Assembly (NCBI RefSeq): GCF_900114765.1
Contig: NZ_FOUD01000008.1
Coordinates: 1 to 64,000 of the forward strand
Length of the DNA stretch: 64,000 bases
From: Halopseudomonas pachastrellae
Lineage (GTDB): Bacteria > Pseudomonadota > Gammaproteobacteria > Pseudomonadales > Pseudomonadaceae
Direction of reading: 5' to 3'
The translations under genes and the position numbers were made by a program. Positions 36,758 through 45,184 of this stretch are shown here, one piece after another (position 1 is the stretch's first letter; each line of letters opens with the position of its first letter). The notes below the pieces were generated by a model, which was not told the origin of the DNA, searched no databases, and worked only from the letters and a program-made list of their open reading frames with translations.

Positions 36758-37570
36758 TCAGCGCTGACAGTTGCGACAGAATACCGAACTGCGCTGCCCC
36801 AGACGGACCTCGGAGAGGGTTGTGCCGCACTGTTTACACAGCTGCCCGCCTCGGCCGTAAACGAACAGCTCCTGCTTGAAGTAGCCGGGCTGCCCATCAC
36901 CACCTACAAAGTCCCGCAGCGTGGTGCCGCCGCGCTCGATGGCGGCGGCCAGAATACGCTTGATCTCCTCGGCCAGGCGCAGATAGCGCTGCCGACTGAT
37001 ACGCCCGGCCTCGCGGCGCGGATCAATGCCGGCGGCAAACAGCGCCTCACTGGCATAGATATTACCCACGCCAACCACCACCGCGTTGTCCATGATGAAC
37101 GGCTTGACCGCCGTGCTCTTGCCGCGCGAGAGCTGATACAGCCGCTCGCCGTCAAAGGCCGCCGACAGCGGCTCCGGTCCCAGCTTGCCCAGCAGCGCGT
37201 GGGGCTCGTCGGCCCGCGCCCAGAGCAGCGCGCCAAAGCGGCGCGGGTCGGTGTAGCGCAGCGCCATACCCGACTCCAGCTCGATATCAACATGATCATG
37301 CTTGCCCGCCGGCGTGCCTGCCGGCACCAACCGCAGACTGCCCGACATTCCGAGATGGCCGATGAGTGTGCCACCGCCGATGCGCAGCAACAGGTACTTG
37401 GCCCGGCGCTCGATGGCGTCAAAGCATTGCCCCTCGATCTGGATCGCCAAATCTTCCGGGATGGGCCAGCGCAGGCGCCGCTCACGTACCACCAGGCGGC
37501 TTACCCGCTGGCCCTGCAGGTGGGGCGCGATACCGCGCCGGGTGGTTTCGACTTCAGGTAATTCAGGCAT
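36758..37570 (-). CDS. mutM: Formamidopyrimidine-DNA glycosylase
   Basis: Removes 8-oxoguanine and formamidopyrimidines from DNA and nicks the abasic site. From ATG 37570 there are 270 residues beginning [12 protein letters not shown], where Pro2 is the Schiff-base nucleophile and Glu3 the acid. The helix-two-turn-helix reads [20 protein letters not shown], and a C-terminal zinc finger uses C-x2-C...C-x2-C (LCKQCGTTL...VFCRNCQR). It lies one base after the permease stop on the same strand. Confidence 0.97.
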   Translation of the reverse strand: MPELPEVETTRRGIAPHLQGQRVSRLVVRERRLRWPIPEDLAIQIEGQCFDAIERRAKYLLLRIGGGTLIGHLGMSGSLRLVPAGTPAGKHDHVDIELESGMALRYTDPRRFGALLWARADEPHALLGKLGPEPLSAAFDGERLYQLSRGKSTAVKPFIMDNAVVVGVGNIYASEALFAAGIDPRREAGRISRQRYLRLAEEIKRILAAAIERGGTTLRDFVGGDGQPGYFKQELFVYGRGGQLCKQCGTTLSEVRLGQRSSVFCRNCQR

Positions 37571-37571
37571 C

Positions 37572-38918
37572 TCAGCTTTGCTGCCAATAGGTAAAAAAGA
37601 TAAGCAACAGCAGCAGCGGCATGACACTGGCGACAAAGCGCCCGTTCCAGCCGAAAGCCACCCGATAGGGTGTTTCACCACTGTAGCGCGACAGAATAAG
37701 GGTGGAGGGCCCAAAGGGCGAGAAGATCATGGCCAGCGAAAAGCCGCACATCAGCCCCACCGCCGGCGTCATGATCGGCACGCCCAGGTGCGCCAACTGC
37801 GCCAGCAGGCCGGCGGTCAGCGATAACGACACAATCGGCGCCAGCCCCAGCACCGCCAGCACAATAGTGCTGAACAGCGCGCCGATGGCCAGCAACACGT
37901 TGTATTTGGGCTCCTGCGCCAGCCAGGCGGCAATATCTTCCAGCGGCGCCACCGCGCCCAACACCCCACCGAGCAGCGCAGCACAACCAAAGATAAACAT
38001 CTCGTTGTGCATGCTGACCATGTTGCCGGTCACCTCCTCCACCACGGTCCGCGGCGAGCGCTCACGCCACAGCAAGTAGCTGATCACCCCGGCCGGCACC
38101 AGCACCATCGCAGACTGGGAGGCGCTGAGGTCGGTCACCGAGGCCAGCAGACCAATGGCGCCCAGCCCCAGCAGGCTACCAATCAGCAGCTGCGGCATGC
38201 CGTCGGCCTTGCTGGTGTCACCAATGTTGTCACGCAGCGCCAGCAGGCCGGTGGTTTCACGACGCCAGCCGACCACAATCATCATCAGCGCCGCCACCGC
38301 ACCGTAAGGCACCATAGTGCTCCAGGACTGCTCGGGCATCTCGCGCGAGATGATTGCGATGGTCACACTGGTCGGCGCCAGCAGGGGCACCAGCGCAAAA
38401 CCACGCAGGGTGGTGACCATCACACTGCGCAGGCCTGCGCGGCGCTGCTCGTCGGTGAGCGGATAGCGCTTGAGGTGATCAGTCAGGGTGCCGCAGAGCA
38501 GGTTCATCATGCCGAAGTTGAGAATCGAGCCGATGCTACCCGCCGCCAGCACATAACGCGGATACAAAACCACCTTGGAGCCGGACAGCAGCGCCTTATG
38601 CAGCTCGCGCAGCTGCGGCAGGCGCTGCGCCAGTAACTGCATCAGCCCGAGCGCGCCGAGAAAGCTGGTGTAATAGGCCACCGAGCTGGCCAGCTTTGGC
38701 CACAGGCTCGCCTCGGGGCGGGCAAACCATACCGCTGCCGCAAGCACCACCAGGGTGACGATACCCAGCCAGCGCGGATACGGGTTGAGGCGCCGAAAAT
38801 ACAGCAGAAAGTAGACACTGAAGGCCAGCGCCGCTGCCCAGCTGAGCGGCGGCAGATGAGCAAGCAGGGCGGCCAGCTCCAGCACCACCCCAAGGGGTAG
38901 CAGCCAGGCAGGGGTCAC
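37572..38918 (-). CDS. Polytopic permease of unknown substrate
   Basis: A 448-residue protein with about eleven or twelve hydrophobic segments. It resembles ion-transporter-superfamily permeases of the DUF401 kind: [16 protein letters not shown] in the middle and [36 protein letters not shown] near the end, the latter like a substrate-binding hairpin. GTG 38918 overlaps the thioesterase stop (GTGA), so the two are coupled and the substrate may be an organic acid. mutM follows one base later. Assignment to a family is tentative. Confidence 0.6.
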   Translation of the reverse strand: MTPAWLLPLGVVLELAALLAHLPPLSWAAALAFSVYFLLYFRRLNPYPRWLGIVTLVVLAAAVWFARPEASLWPKLASSVAYYTSFLGALGLMQLLAQRLPQLRELHKALLSGSKVVLYPRYVLAAGSIGSILNFGMMNLLCGTLTDHLKRYPLTDEQRRAGLRSVMVTTLRGFALVPLLAPTSVTIAIISREMPEQSWSTMVPYGAVAALMMIVVGWRRETTGLLALRDNIGDTSKADGMPQLLIGSLLGLGAIGLLASVTDLSASQSAMVLVPAGVISYLLWRERSPRTVVEEVTGNMVSMHNEMFIFGCAALLGGVLGAVAPLEDIAAWLAQEPKYNVLLAIGALFSTIVLAVLGLAPIVSLSLTAGLLAQLAHLGVPIMTPAVGLMCGFSLAMIFSPFGPSTLILSRYSGETPYRVAFGWNGRFVASVMPLLLLLIFFTYWQQS

Positions 38919-39343
38919 GGCAGGTCCTTGCGGTAGGCGCCCTTCTTGAATACACCCTCACCAAAACCAATCAGCTTGTCGTTCTCGTCCAGCAGATCAC
39001 AGCTGGCCATGAAGATCTTGTGACCCGCGTTGCGGCAGGTGGCCACGGCGCGCACATGGGTACCGACCGGCGCGGTCGAGGTGAAGTTGGTGTTCAACGA
39101 CAGGGTAATGGCAACACGACGCTCCTGCGGTGAGGCCACCCAGGTGCCGCACAAGCCCATGGCGATGTCCAGCAGGCTGGCGGTGACACCACCGTGCAGG
39201 GAGCTGGCGTTATTCATGTGCTTCTCGGTCAGAGTCAGGCCGACTACGGCACGCCCCTCCGAGTACTCCTCCAGCTGGGCGCCCAGCTCCTGAAAAAAGC
39301 CGGTTACGGTACTGGCAATAGCCTGACGTTGATCCTGATTCAC
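38915..39343 (-). CDS. PaaI-type hotdog-fold acyl-CoA thioesterase
   Basis: A 142-residue cytosolic hotdog protein. The motif SLHGGVTASLLDIAMG is the HGG(x)ASLxD signature, with the Asp as likely catalytic base. It hydrolyses a CoA thioester, perhaps a dead-end intermediate of the acyl-CoA pathway encoded nearby. A GTG start at 39343 is supported by AGGTGA about 7 bp upstream. It is coupled by GTGA overlap to the downstream permease and diverges from the 3-hydroxyacyl-CoA dehydrogenase gene. Confidence 0.85.
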   Translation of the reverse strand: MNQDQRQAIASTVTGFFQELGAQLEEYSEGRAVVGLTLTEKHMNNASSLHGGVTASLLDIAMGLCGTWVASPQERRVAITLSLNTNFTSTAPVGTHVRAVATCRNAGHKIFMASCDLLDENDKLIGFGEGVFKKGAYRKDLP

Positions 39344-39538
39344 GGGTGAGTCACCTTTTATTCACTACACTCGATCTGGCCGGCTGGACGAGAAGCCCCG
39401 GTTTGGCGGCCTGCGCGGCGCAAAATACGACCAGTTTGGAGTCGACGAGTATGCCACGGCAAAGGGCGCGCAGACTGTCGCCAAACTTGCACTCCTACTG
39501 CGCAAGATTTAATCTCGCTGCACTTTAAACGAAATACC

Positions 39539-39555
39539 GTTTCGCCATGCGGAAC
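39539..39555. promoter_or_regulatory. 17-bp palindromic operator (IclR-type), site A
   Basis: GTTTCGC-CAT-GCGGAAC ends 26 bp before the start of the 3-hydroxyacyl-CoA dehydrogenase gene. It matches the RTTTYGC-N3-GYGAAAC pattern of three other sites in this catabolic region, with one mismatch (GCGGAAC). Confidence 0.65.
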
Positions 39556-39581
39556 AATGAGCGTACTTCAGGAGGCAAAGC

Positions 39582-41096
39582 ATGTTCAAGCGGATTGGCG
39601 TCATCGGCGCCGGGGCCATGGGGCGCGGCATCGCGCAACTGTTCGCCAGCAGTGGTCAGCAGGTTCTGCTGTTCGATACCCGTGCAGAAGCCATCGACGA
39701 TGCTCTGGCCTTCAACCGCAACCTGCTGCAACGGGCGCAGGCCAAGGGCAAGATGACCGAAGCCGAATTGGCAGCAACCATCGCCCGCATGCAACCGGCG
39801 CAAACGCTGGAACAGCTCAAAGACTGCGACCTGGTGATTGAAGCCATCGTCGAGCTGCTGGACGTCAAACAGAAGCTGTTTGCCGACCTCGAAGCCATTG
39901 TCAGCGAAGACTGCGTACTGGCTACCAACACCTCCTCGCTGTCGGTCACCCGCATCGCCAGCACCGCCAAGCACCCTGAGCGGGTTGCCGGCTTCCACTT
40001 CTTCAACCCCGTTCCGCTGATGAAGATCGTCGAAGTCGTACGCGGCGAGCGCACCGATGAGCGCCACGTACAGGCACTGGTGGCGCTGGCAGAGCAAGCA
40101 GGGCACTTCCCGGCCATCACGCCCGACACCCCCGGCTTCCTGGTCAACCACGCCGGTCGTGCCTTTGGCACCGAAGCGCTGCGCATGCTCAGCGAAGGCG
40201 TTGCCAGCGTGCAACAGATCGACCGCATCCTGCGGGACGGCCCAGGCTTTCGCATGGGGCCGTTCGAGCTGTTCGATCTGACTGGCCTGGACGTCTCCCA
40301 CGCGGTGATGGAGTCGGTCTACGAGCAGTTCTACCACGACCCGCGCTACACCCCATCGTTCATCGCCGCCCAGCGCGTTGCTGCCGGCCTGCTGGGTCGC
40401 AAGACCGGCCAGGGCTTCTACCGTTACGAAGACGGCCAGAAGATCGAGCAGCCCGAGCAGCAGCCAGAAACCGTGCTGATCAACCGCCCGTTCTGGCTGG
40501 AGACCGATGATGATGCACTGCGTAGCCAGGTCGAAGAGGTCTTGACCACGGCCGGCGCCACATTGGAAACCGCCAGCAAGCCATCGGACGACGCCATCTG
40601 CCTGATCACCCCGCTGGGCGATGACTGCAGCACCGCCCTGACTCAGCTGGGTCTGCCGGCAGATCGCACGCTGGCACTGGACAGCTTCGCCAACTGGGAC
40701 AAACGCCGCACCCTGATGCGCCAGCCTGCCGCCAGCGCCAACGTCGTCGCCCAGGCGCGCCAGGCCCTGAGCGCCGATGGCGTGCCAGTGGAGGTCATCA
40801 ACGATTCAGCCGGCTTTGTCATCCAGCGCCTGATCGCCAGCGTCGTCAACCTGGGTTGCGAAATCGTGCAGAAAGGCATCACCGCACCGCAAACGCTGGA
40901 TCGCGCCATTCAACTGGCACTGGGCTATCCGAAAGGCCCGCTGGCCTTCGGTGAGCACTATGGCAAAGCCAACATTCTCGCTGTTCTCAACAATATTCAG
41001 GCCGTTTACGGCGAGCCGCGCTACCGCCCCAGCCCCTGGCTGCGTCGCCGCGTGCAGCTGGAACTGCCTTTGACTACACCCGACTTCCAGGAGTAA
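39582..41096 (+). CDS. 3-hydroxyacyl-CoA dehydrogenase (two-domain PaaH type)
   Basis: NAD-dependent oxidation of an L-3-hydroxyacyl-CoA. The 504 residues start with the Rossmann motif GVIGAGAMGRGIAQ, then ATNTSSLSVT and the catalytic His in GFHFFNPVPLMKIVEVV, with the first C-terminal helical domain (GPGFRMGPFELFDLTGLD). A second partial dehydrogenase domain (~310-504) repeats the C-terminal fold, as in PaaH/HBD proteins of ~500 residues. It precedes the thiolase gene by 4 bp, so reactions 3 and 4 of beta-oxidation are encoded together. IclR-type operator A lies directly upstream. Confidence 0.92.
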   Translation: MFKRIGVIGAGAMGRGIAQLFASSGQQVLLFDTRAEAIDDALAFNRNLLQRAQAKGKMTEAELAATIARMQPAQTLEQLKDCDLVIEAIVELLDVKQKLFADLEAIVSEDCVLATNTSSLSVTRIASTAKHPERVAGFHFFNPVPLMKIVEVVRGERTDERHVQALVALAEQAGHFPAITPDTPGFLVNHAGRAFGTEALRMLSEGVASVQQIDRILRDGPGFRMGPFELFDLTGLDVSHAVMESVYEQFYHDPRYTPSFIAAQRVAAGLLGRKTGQGFYRYEDGQKIEQPEQQPETVLINRPFWLETDDDALRSQVEEVLTTAGATLETASKPSDDAICLITPLGDDCSTALTQLGLPADRTLALDSFANWDKRRTLMRQPAASANVVAQARQALSADGVPVEVINDSAGFVIQRLIASVVNLGCEIVQKGITAPQTLDRAIQLALGYPKGPLAFGEHYGKANILAVLNNIQAVYGEPRYRPSPWLRRRVQLELPLTTPDFQE

Positions 41097-41100
41097 GAGC

Positions 41101-42300
41101 ATGACTGCCTACATCTATGATGGTTTGCGCACCCCCTTCGGCCGCCACGCCGGCGCCATCGCCAGCGTGCGCCCCGATGACCTGCTGGCCGAGGTGATTC
41201 GCGCCGTCGTTACCCGCAACCCCTTCGACGGTGCGGATTACGAAGACGTGGTCATGGGCAACACCAACCAGGCCGGTGAAGACGCGCGCAACGTTGCTCG
41301 CCACGCTGGGCTGATGTCCGGCCTGCCGCAGGACGTGGCCGGTGTTACCGTCAACCGTCTGTGCGGCTCCGGCCTGGCGGCCATCCTCGACGCCGCTCGT
41401 GCAGTCAAAGCCGGTGAAGGCGACCTGTTCGTTGCCGGTGGCGTGGAAAGCATGAGCCGCGCGCCCTTCGTTATCGCCAAGAGCGAAAGTGCCTACAGCC
41501 GCGACTTCCGCGCCTTCGACAGCACCATCGGTGCGCGCTTCCCGAACCCCAAGGTGGAGAAGCAGTTCGGCGATGACACCATGCCGCAAACCGCCGACAA
41601 CGTTGCTGCCGACCTGGGTATCACCCGCGAAGAAGCCGACACCTACGCCGCACGCAGCCAGGCGCTGTACGAAAAGGCCCGTGCCGACGGCTTCTTCGCT
41701 GAAGAAATCCACCCGATTGAAGTCTCTCAGGGCCGCAAGAAGCCGGCCAAGGTGGTCGATCAGGACGAACACCCGCGTCCGAGCAGCGACCTGGCCGCCC
41801 TGTCCGGTCTGCGTCCACTGTTTGAAGGTGGCGTGGTCACCGCCGGCAACGCCTCCGGCGTCAACGACGGCGCGGCTGCGCTGATCATCGGCAGCGAAGC
41901 GATTGGCCAGAAGTACGGCATCAGGCCGCGCGCACGCATCCTCGCCGGCGCCGTCTCCGGTGTCGCCCCGCGTGTCATGGGCCTGGGCCCGGTTGAAGCC
42001 TGCAAAAAAGCCCTGAGCCGCGCCGGCCTGAGCCTGGACGACATGGATGTGATCGAAATCAACGAGGCTTTCGCCTCGCAGGTTCTGGGCTGCGCCAAGC
42101 AACTGGGCATCGCCTTTGACGATCCGCGCCTGAACCCGAACGGCGGCGCCATCGCTGTCGGCCACCCGCTGGGCGCCTCCGGCGCTCGCCTGGCCCTGAC
42201 CGCCCTGCGCCAACTTGAGGGCACCGGCAAGCGCTACGCGCTGGTCAGCCTGTGCATCGGCCTGGGTCAGGGTGTAGCAGCGGTGATCGAGCGCGTTTAA
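41101..42300 (+). CDS. Acetyl-CoA acyltransferase (thiolase)
   Basis: Thiolytic cleavage of a 3-oxoacyl-CoA to acetyl-CoA plus a shortened acyl-CoA. The 399 residues show Cys88 (NRLCGSGL, acyl acceptor), His355 (GHPLGASGAR) and Cys385 (SLCIGLGQG), so the active site is complete. It is of the beta-ketoadipyl/acetyl-CoA acyltransferase type rather than a FadA partner of a trifunctional complex. The stop codon lies inside a GAGCGCG/CGCGCTC hairpin, directly followed by heptad-repeat element B. Confidence 0.94.
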   Translation: MTAYIYDGLRTPFGRHAGAIASVRPDDLLAEVIRAVVTRNPFDGADYEDVVMGNTNQAGEDARNVARHAGLMSGLPQDVAGVTVNRLCGSGLAAILDAARAVKAGEGDLFVAGGVESMSRAPFVIAKSESAYSRDFRAFDSTIGARFPNPKVEKQFGDDTMPQTADNVAADLGITREEADTYAARSQALYEKARADGFFAEEIHPIEVSQGRKKPAKVVDQDEHPRPSSDLAALSGLRPLFEGGVVTAGNASGVNDGAAALIIGSEAIGQKYGIRPRARILAGAVSGVAPRVMGLGPVEACKKALSRAGLSLDDMDVIEINEAFASQVLGCAKQLGIAFDDPRLNPNGGAIAVGHPLGASGARLALTALRQLEGTGKRYALVSLCIGLGQGVAAVIERV

Positions 42301-42472
42301 CGCGCTCACGCAGCTGGAAGCTGGAAGCTGGAAGCTGGAAGCTGGAAGCTGGAAGCCAAAACAGCGTGGATCGGCGCCGAAGACCGTCAGCGTTGGGCGA
42401 CCAAGAAAAGCAGTCCGACACAGCTCGGACTGCTTCAAGCTGATCACTTCCAGCTACAGCCTCCAGCGCCTT
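42289..42472. repeat. Heptad-repeat element B (after the thiolase gene)
   Basis: Hairpin GAGCGCG-TTTAA-CGCGCTC (42289-42307) encloses the thiolase TAA. Six perfect AGCTGGA units follow (42312-42353). Then comes AAGCAGTCCGA (42408-42418), loop CACAGC, TCGGACTGCTT (42425-42435), a perfect 11-bp stem. Degenerate opposite-sense units (TTCAAGC, TTCCAGC, CTCCAGC) run to about 42468. The AAGCAGTCYGA/TCGGACTGCTT core is shared with element A, 29 kb away. Confidence 0.85.
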
Positions 42473-42515
42473 TTTTGCTAAGGTAGCGCCTCCACTTTCT
42501 TTCAGCGACCCTTGC

Positions 42516-42812
42516 ATGCAGCTCAACTCCAGCCCCTTTGAATGGCTCGGCTCGGCCATTGGTACCGTGGTCCGTGTCGTCATCGACAGCCTGATCTGGC
42601 TGTTCACCCTGCTGAGCAACGCCAGCTCCGATTTTATCAACGGGTTTGCCCGCGCGTTGGGGGTCAACAGCAATCTGCTGAGCATCGCCGCCGTCATTCT
42701 CGGCCTGTTTCTTATCTACACCGGCGTACGCGCCTTTATCCGCCGCAAGATCGTGTTGGGTATCGTCTGGGTACTGCTCGGACTCTGGCTGCTGAGCGCC
42801 CTGATCAAGTGA
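42516..42812 (+). CDS. Small membrane protein, unknown
   Basis: A 98-residue protein with two or three hydrophobic segments (about 8-33, 51-71, 75-95) and a basic loop IRRKIV between the last two. I do not recognise the family. The start is preceded by no strong ribosome site but the frame has normal pseudomonad codon use, and it ends 66 bp before the YbhB-like gene. It is probably real; no function can be offered. Confidence 0.55.
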   Translation: MQLNSSPFEWLGSAIGTVVRVVIDSLIWLFTLLSNASSDFINGFARALGVNSNLLSIAAVILGLFLIYTGVRAFIRRKIVLGIVWVLLGLWLLSALIK

Positions 42813-42877
42813 CACGTGCCTGTCGCCAGGCAGGTGCATACTAGGTAGTTTTCAGCTCATAACCTAAGGAGAACACC

Positions 42878-43360
42878 ATGGGATTCGCATTTTCCAACGA
42901 CCTGGAACTGACCAGCAGCGCGTTTGGCAACAACGGCGCCATCGCCGCCAAGCACACCGGCGATGATGTCGACGTGTCTCCCGCGCTGAGCTGGAAGAAC
43001 GCACCGGCCGGCACCAAGTCCTTTGCCGTCATCTGCCACGACCCGGATGCCCCGCTGATTTCCGCCAACGGCACCTACGGTTTTGTGCATTGGGTGCTTT
43101 ACAACATTCCCGCCAGCGTCAGCGAACTGGCCGAAGGCTGCGCCGACTACACCCAAGGCGTGAACAACTTTGGCAACAGCGGTTACAACGGCCCGCTGCC
43201 GCCGGAAGGCCACGGCCAGCACAAGTACTATTTCTGGGTCATTGCGCTGGACGCTGAGCTGGACCTGCCAGCCGGCCTGACCCTGTGGCAACTGCTGGAA
43301 AAGATCGAGCCGCACGCCACTGTAATGAACCGCCTGATCGGCACCTACCAGCGCGGTTGA
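42878..43360 (+). CDS. YbhB/YbcL-family (Raf kinase inhibitor-like, PEBP) protein
   Basis: A 160-residue phosphatidylethanolamine-binding-protein fold. Family motifs are SPALSWKNAPAGTKSFAVICHDPDAP, HWVLYNIPASVSEL, YNGPLPPEGHGQHKYYFWVIALD and a closing GTYQRG. There is no signal peptide, so it is cytoplasmic, as for E. coli YbhB. Ribosome site AAGGAG lies 7 bp before the ATG. The role is unknown; it may bind a small anionic ligand. Confidence 0.92.
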   Translation: MGFAFSNDLELTSSAFGNNGAIAAKHTGDDVDVSPALSWKNAPAGTKSFAVICHDPDAPLISANGTYGFVHWVLYNIPASVSELAEGCADYTQGVNNFGNSGYNGPLPPEGHGQHKYYFWVIALDAELDLPAGLTLWQLLEKIEPHATVMNRLIGTYQRG

Positions 43361-43530
43361 TGCGCTCTACGGGCGGCACTCGACAGCAGTGCCGCCTTGT
43401 CTTTTCCAGGCGCATTCGGCCTGGTCGATAACGGCGGATTCACGGCATCAAGCTTGATGGCAAAACCGTCTGATCGCCTACTATTATGACCATCATATTT
43501 ATACCTTTCCCGCCGTAACGGAATTTGCAG

Positions 43531-44355
43531 ATGACCACACCCGCCCCCACCAGCCACGCCTTTGACCGCGCAATCAACCTGACCGCGGCCGGCACCAACC
43601 TGTTCAGGGGCGAGGTCGACGACAGCTTTCAGAACATGGTCGGCCCGTTCGGCGGCGTCACCGCCGCCACCCTGCTCAATGGTGCGCTGCAGCACCCGGA
43701 GCGCATTGGCGAGCCGGTCTCGCTGACCGTGAACTTTGCCGGCCCGGTCCAGCTGGGCGCCTTCGAGCTGGAAGCCATCCCGCTGCGCACCAACCGCTCA
43801 ACCCAGCACTGGCTGTTGCTGCAAAAGCAAGGCGGTGAGGTCGTCACCAGCGGCACCGCCTTCTTTGCCACCCGCCGTGAGACCTGGTCCGAGCAGCAGC
43901 ACGAGATGCCCACGGCACCGGCTGCAGACAGCCTGCCGCAGCTGGTACGCAGTGAGCGCAACTGGTTCCGCAATTACGATTTCCGCTACGTGTCCGGCCT
44001 GTTCGACCCCAGCCGATCTGACACCATTGAGGATGCCGACAGCGAGACCCTGCTATGGACCCGCGACCACCCCGCCCGGCCACTCGACTTTGCCTCGCTG
44101 ACGGCACTGGGCGACGTCTTCGCCCCGCGCATCTTCCACCGCCGCCAGCGCTTCACCCCCGCGGGCACGGTGTCACTGACCCACTACTTCCACGCCGATA
44201 CCGAGCAACTGGCGCGCGCAGGCGATCGCCACGTGCTCGGCCACGCCCGTGCAACGCGCATGCACAACAACTACTCGGATCAGGTCGCACACCTGTGGAG
44301 TGATGACGGCCAGCTGCTGCTGACCACCACGCAGGTCGCGTACTTCAAGGAATAA
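43531..44355 (+). CDS. Acyl-CoA thioesterase (TesB-like double hotdog)
   Basis: A 274-residue protein with two fused hotdog domains. The N-terminal half has GPFGGVTAATLLNGALQHP and the C-terminal half SLTHYFHAD...HVLGHARATRMHNNYSDQVAHLWSDDGQLLLTTTQVAYF, as in TesB-like thioesterases. It would release CoA from acyl-CoAs. ATG 43531 is chosen over a TTG two codons earlier. It lies between the PEBP gene and the convergent crotonase-ligase operon. Confidence 0.86.
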   Translation: MTTPAPTSHAFDRAINLTAAGTNLFRGEVDDSFQNMVGPFGGVTAATLLNGALQHPERIGEPVSLTVNFAGPVQLGAFELEAIPLRTNRSTQHWLLLQKQGGEVVTSGTAFFATRRETWSEQQHEMPTAPAADSLPQLVRSERNWFRNYDFRYVSGLFDPSRSDTIEDADSETLLWTRDHPARPLDFASLTALGDVFAPRIFHRRQRFTPAGTVSLTHYFHADTEQLARAGDRHVLGHARATRMHNNYSDQVAHLWSDDGQLLLTTTQVAYFKE

Positions 44356-44410
44356 ATAGAAAGGAAAGGTGGAGCATCTGCTCGACCAACGGGTCAGCCT
44401 GCAAAACTAA

Positions 44411-44430
44411 GGCCGAGTTGGAACTCGGCC
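44411..44430. terminator. Hairpin between convergent operons
   Basis: GGCCGAGT-TGGA-ACTCGGCC, 56 bp after the thioesterase stop. A degraded copy (GGCCGAGCTGGAAGTCGGGCC) lies about 75 bp further on, just past the end of the convergent crotonase gene, so each operon may have its own hairpin. T-runs are weak. Confidence 0.5.
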
Positions 44431-44515
44431 CACCCAAAAACCCGAGGCTCATCGTCTAGTCAGCCCGTGAAGGTACTGTGCAGCGCCATGGCCGAGCTGG
44501 AAGTCGGGCCTCCAG

Positions 44516-45184
44516 TCACCCCTGCAGCGCAGTAAACGCCTCACGCAGCGGCGCATTAAGCAGCGCGCGCGTCTCACGATAGGCCCGGCGGTCCAGCCCG
44601 GCCAACTGACGGGTCTTGGCGCGGGCGCGCTCAAGCAGTTGCTCGGCCGGCTGCAGTTCGTCGAAGAACCCAGCCTCCAGCGCGCCGGCCGAGGCAAAGA
44701 CTTCTGCCTGCAACACGCAGCGATTCAGCCATTGCGGCGACAGACGCGCACGCGCCTGCAACACGGCGCCGTCCGGCATGGTCATGCCGATAGCCACCTC
44801 GTTCAGCGACACGCGGTAATCACCTTCAGCCCCCAGGCGGTAGTCAGCCAGCAACAGCATAAACGCCGCCTTGGCCATCGCGTGGCCGGTCGCGGCAATG
44901 ACCAGCGGCGCGGGATAGTCGAGCAGCGCCAGGGTCAGCCTGTCGCCAGCTGCGCGCATGGCATCGCAGGCCGGGCCGCCGGCGTCGATCAGCTTACGGT
45001 CGTACCCGCCACTGAAGATACCGGGGCGGCCGCTGATCAACAGCGCCGCATCAGTCTCGGCCGCCTTGGCGATTGCGGCCAGCAGTTGCTCGAGCATGTT
45101 TTCCGACAGCGCGTTGACCTTGCCGTCATCGAGCAGGATCTCGGCGACACCACCCTGCAGGCTGAACTGCAGCGGCGCGCTCAC
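44516..45184 (-). CDS. Enoyl-CoA hydratase/isomerase family protein (short)
   Basis: A 222-residue crotonase-fold protein. The oxyanion loops are LISGRPGIFSGGYD and VIAATGHAMAKAAFMLLLADYRLG, and SLNEVAIGMTMPDGA holds the region of the catalytic glutamate. It is shorter than typical hydratases (about 260) and has GHAMAKA instead of the usual NGxAxGGG, so its reaction may differ. A GTG start overlaps the ligase stop (GTGA), which shows coupling: ligase first, then this enzyme. Confidence 0.85.
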   Translation of the reverse strand: MSAPLQFSLQGGVAEILLDDGKVNALSENMLEQLLAAIAKAAETDAALLISGRPGIFSGGYDRKLIDAGGPACDAMRAAGDRLTLALLDYPAPLVIAATGHAMAKAAFMLLLADYRLGAEGDYRVSLNEVAIGMTMPDGAVLQARARLSPQWLNRCVLQAEVFASAGALEAGFFDELQPAEQLLERARAKTRQLAGLDRRAYRETRALLNAPLREAFTALQG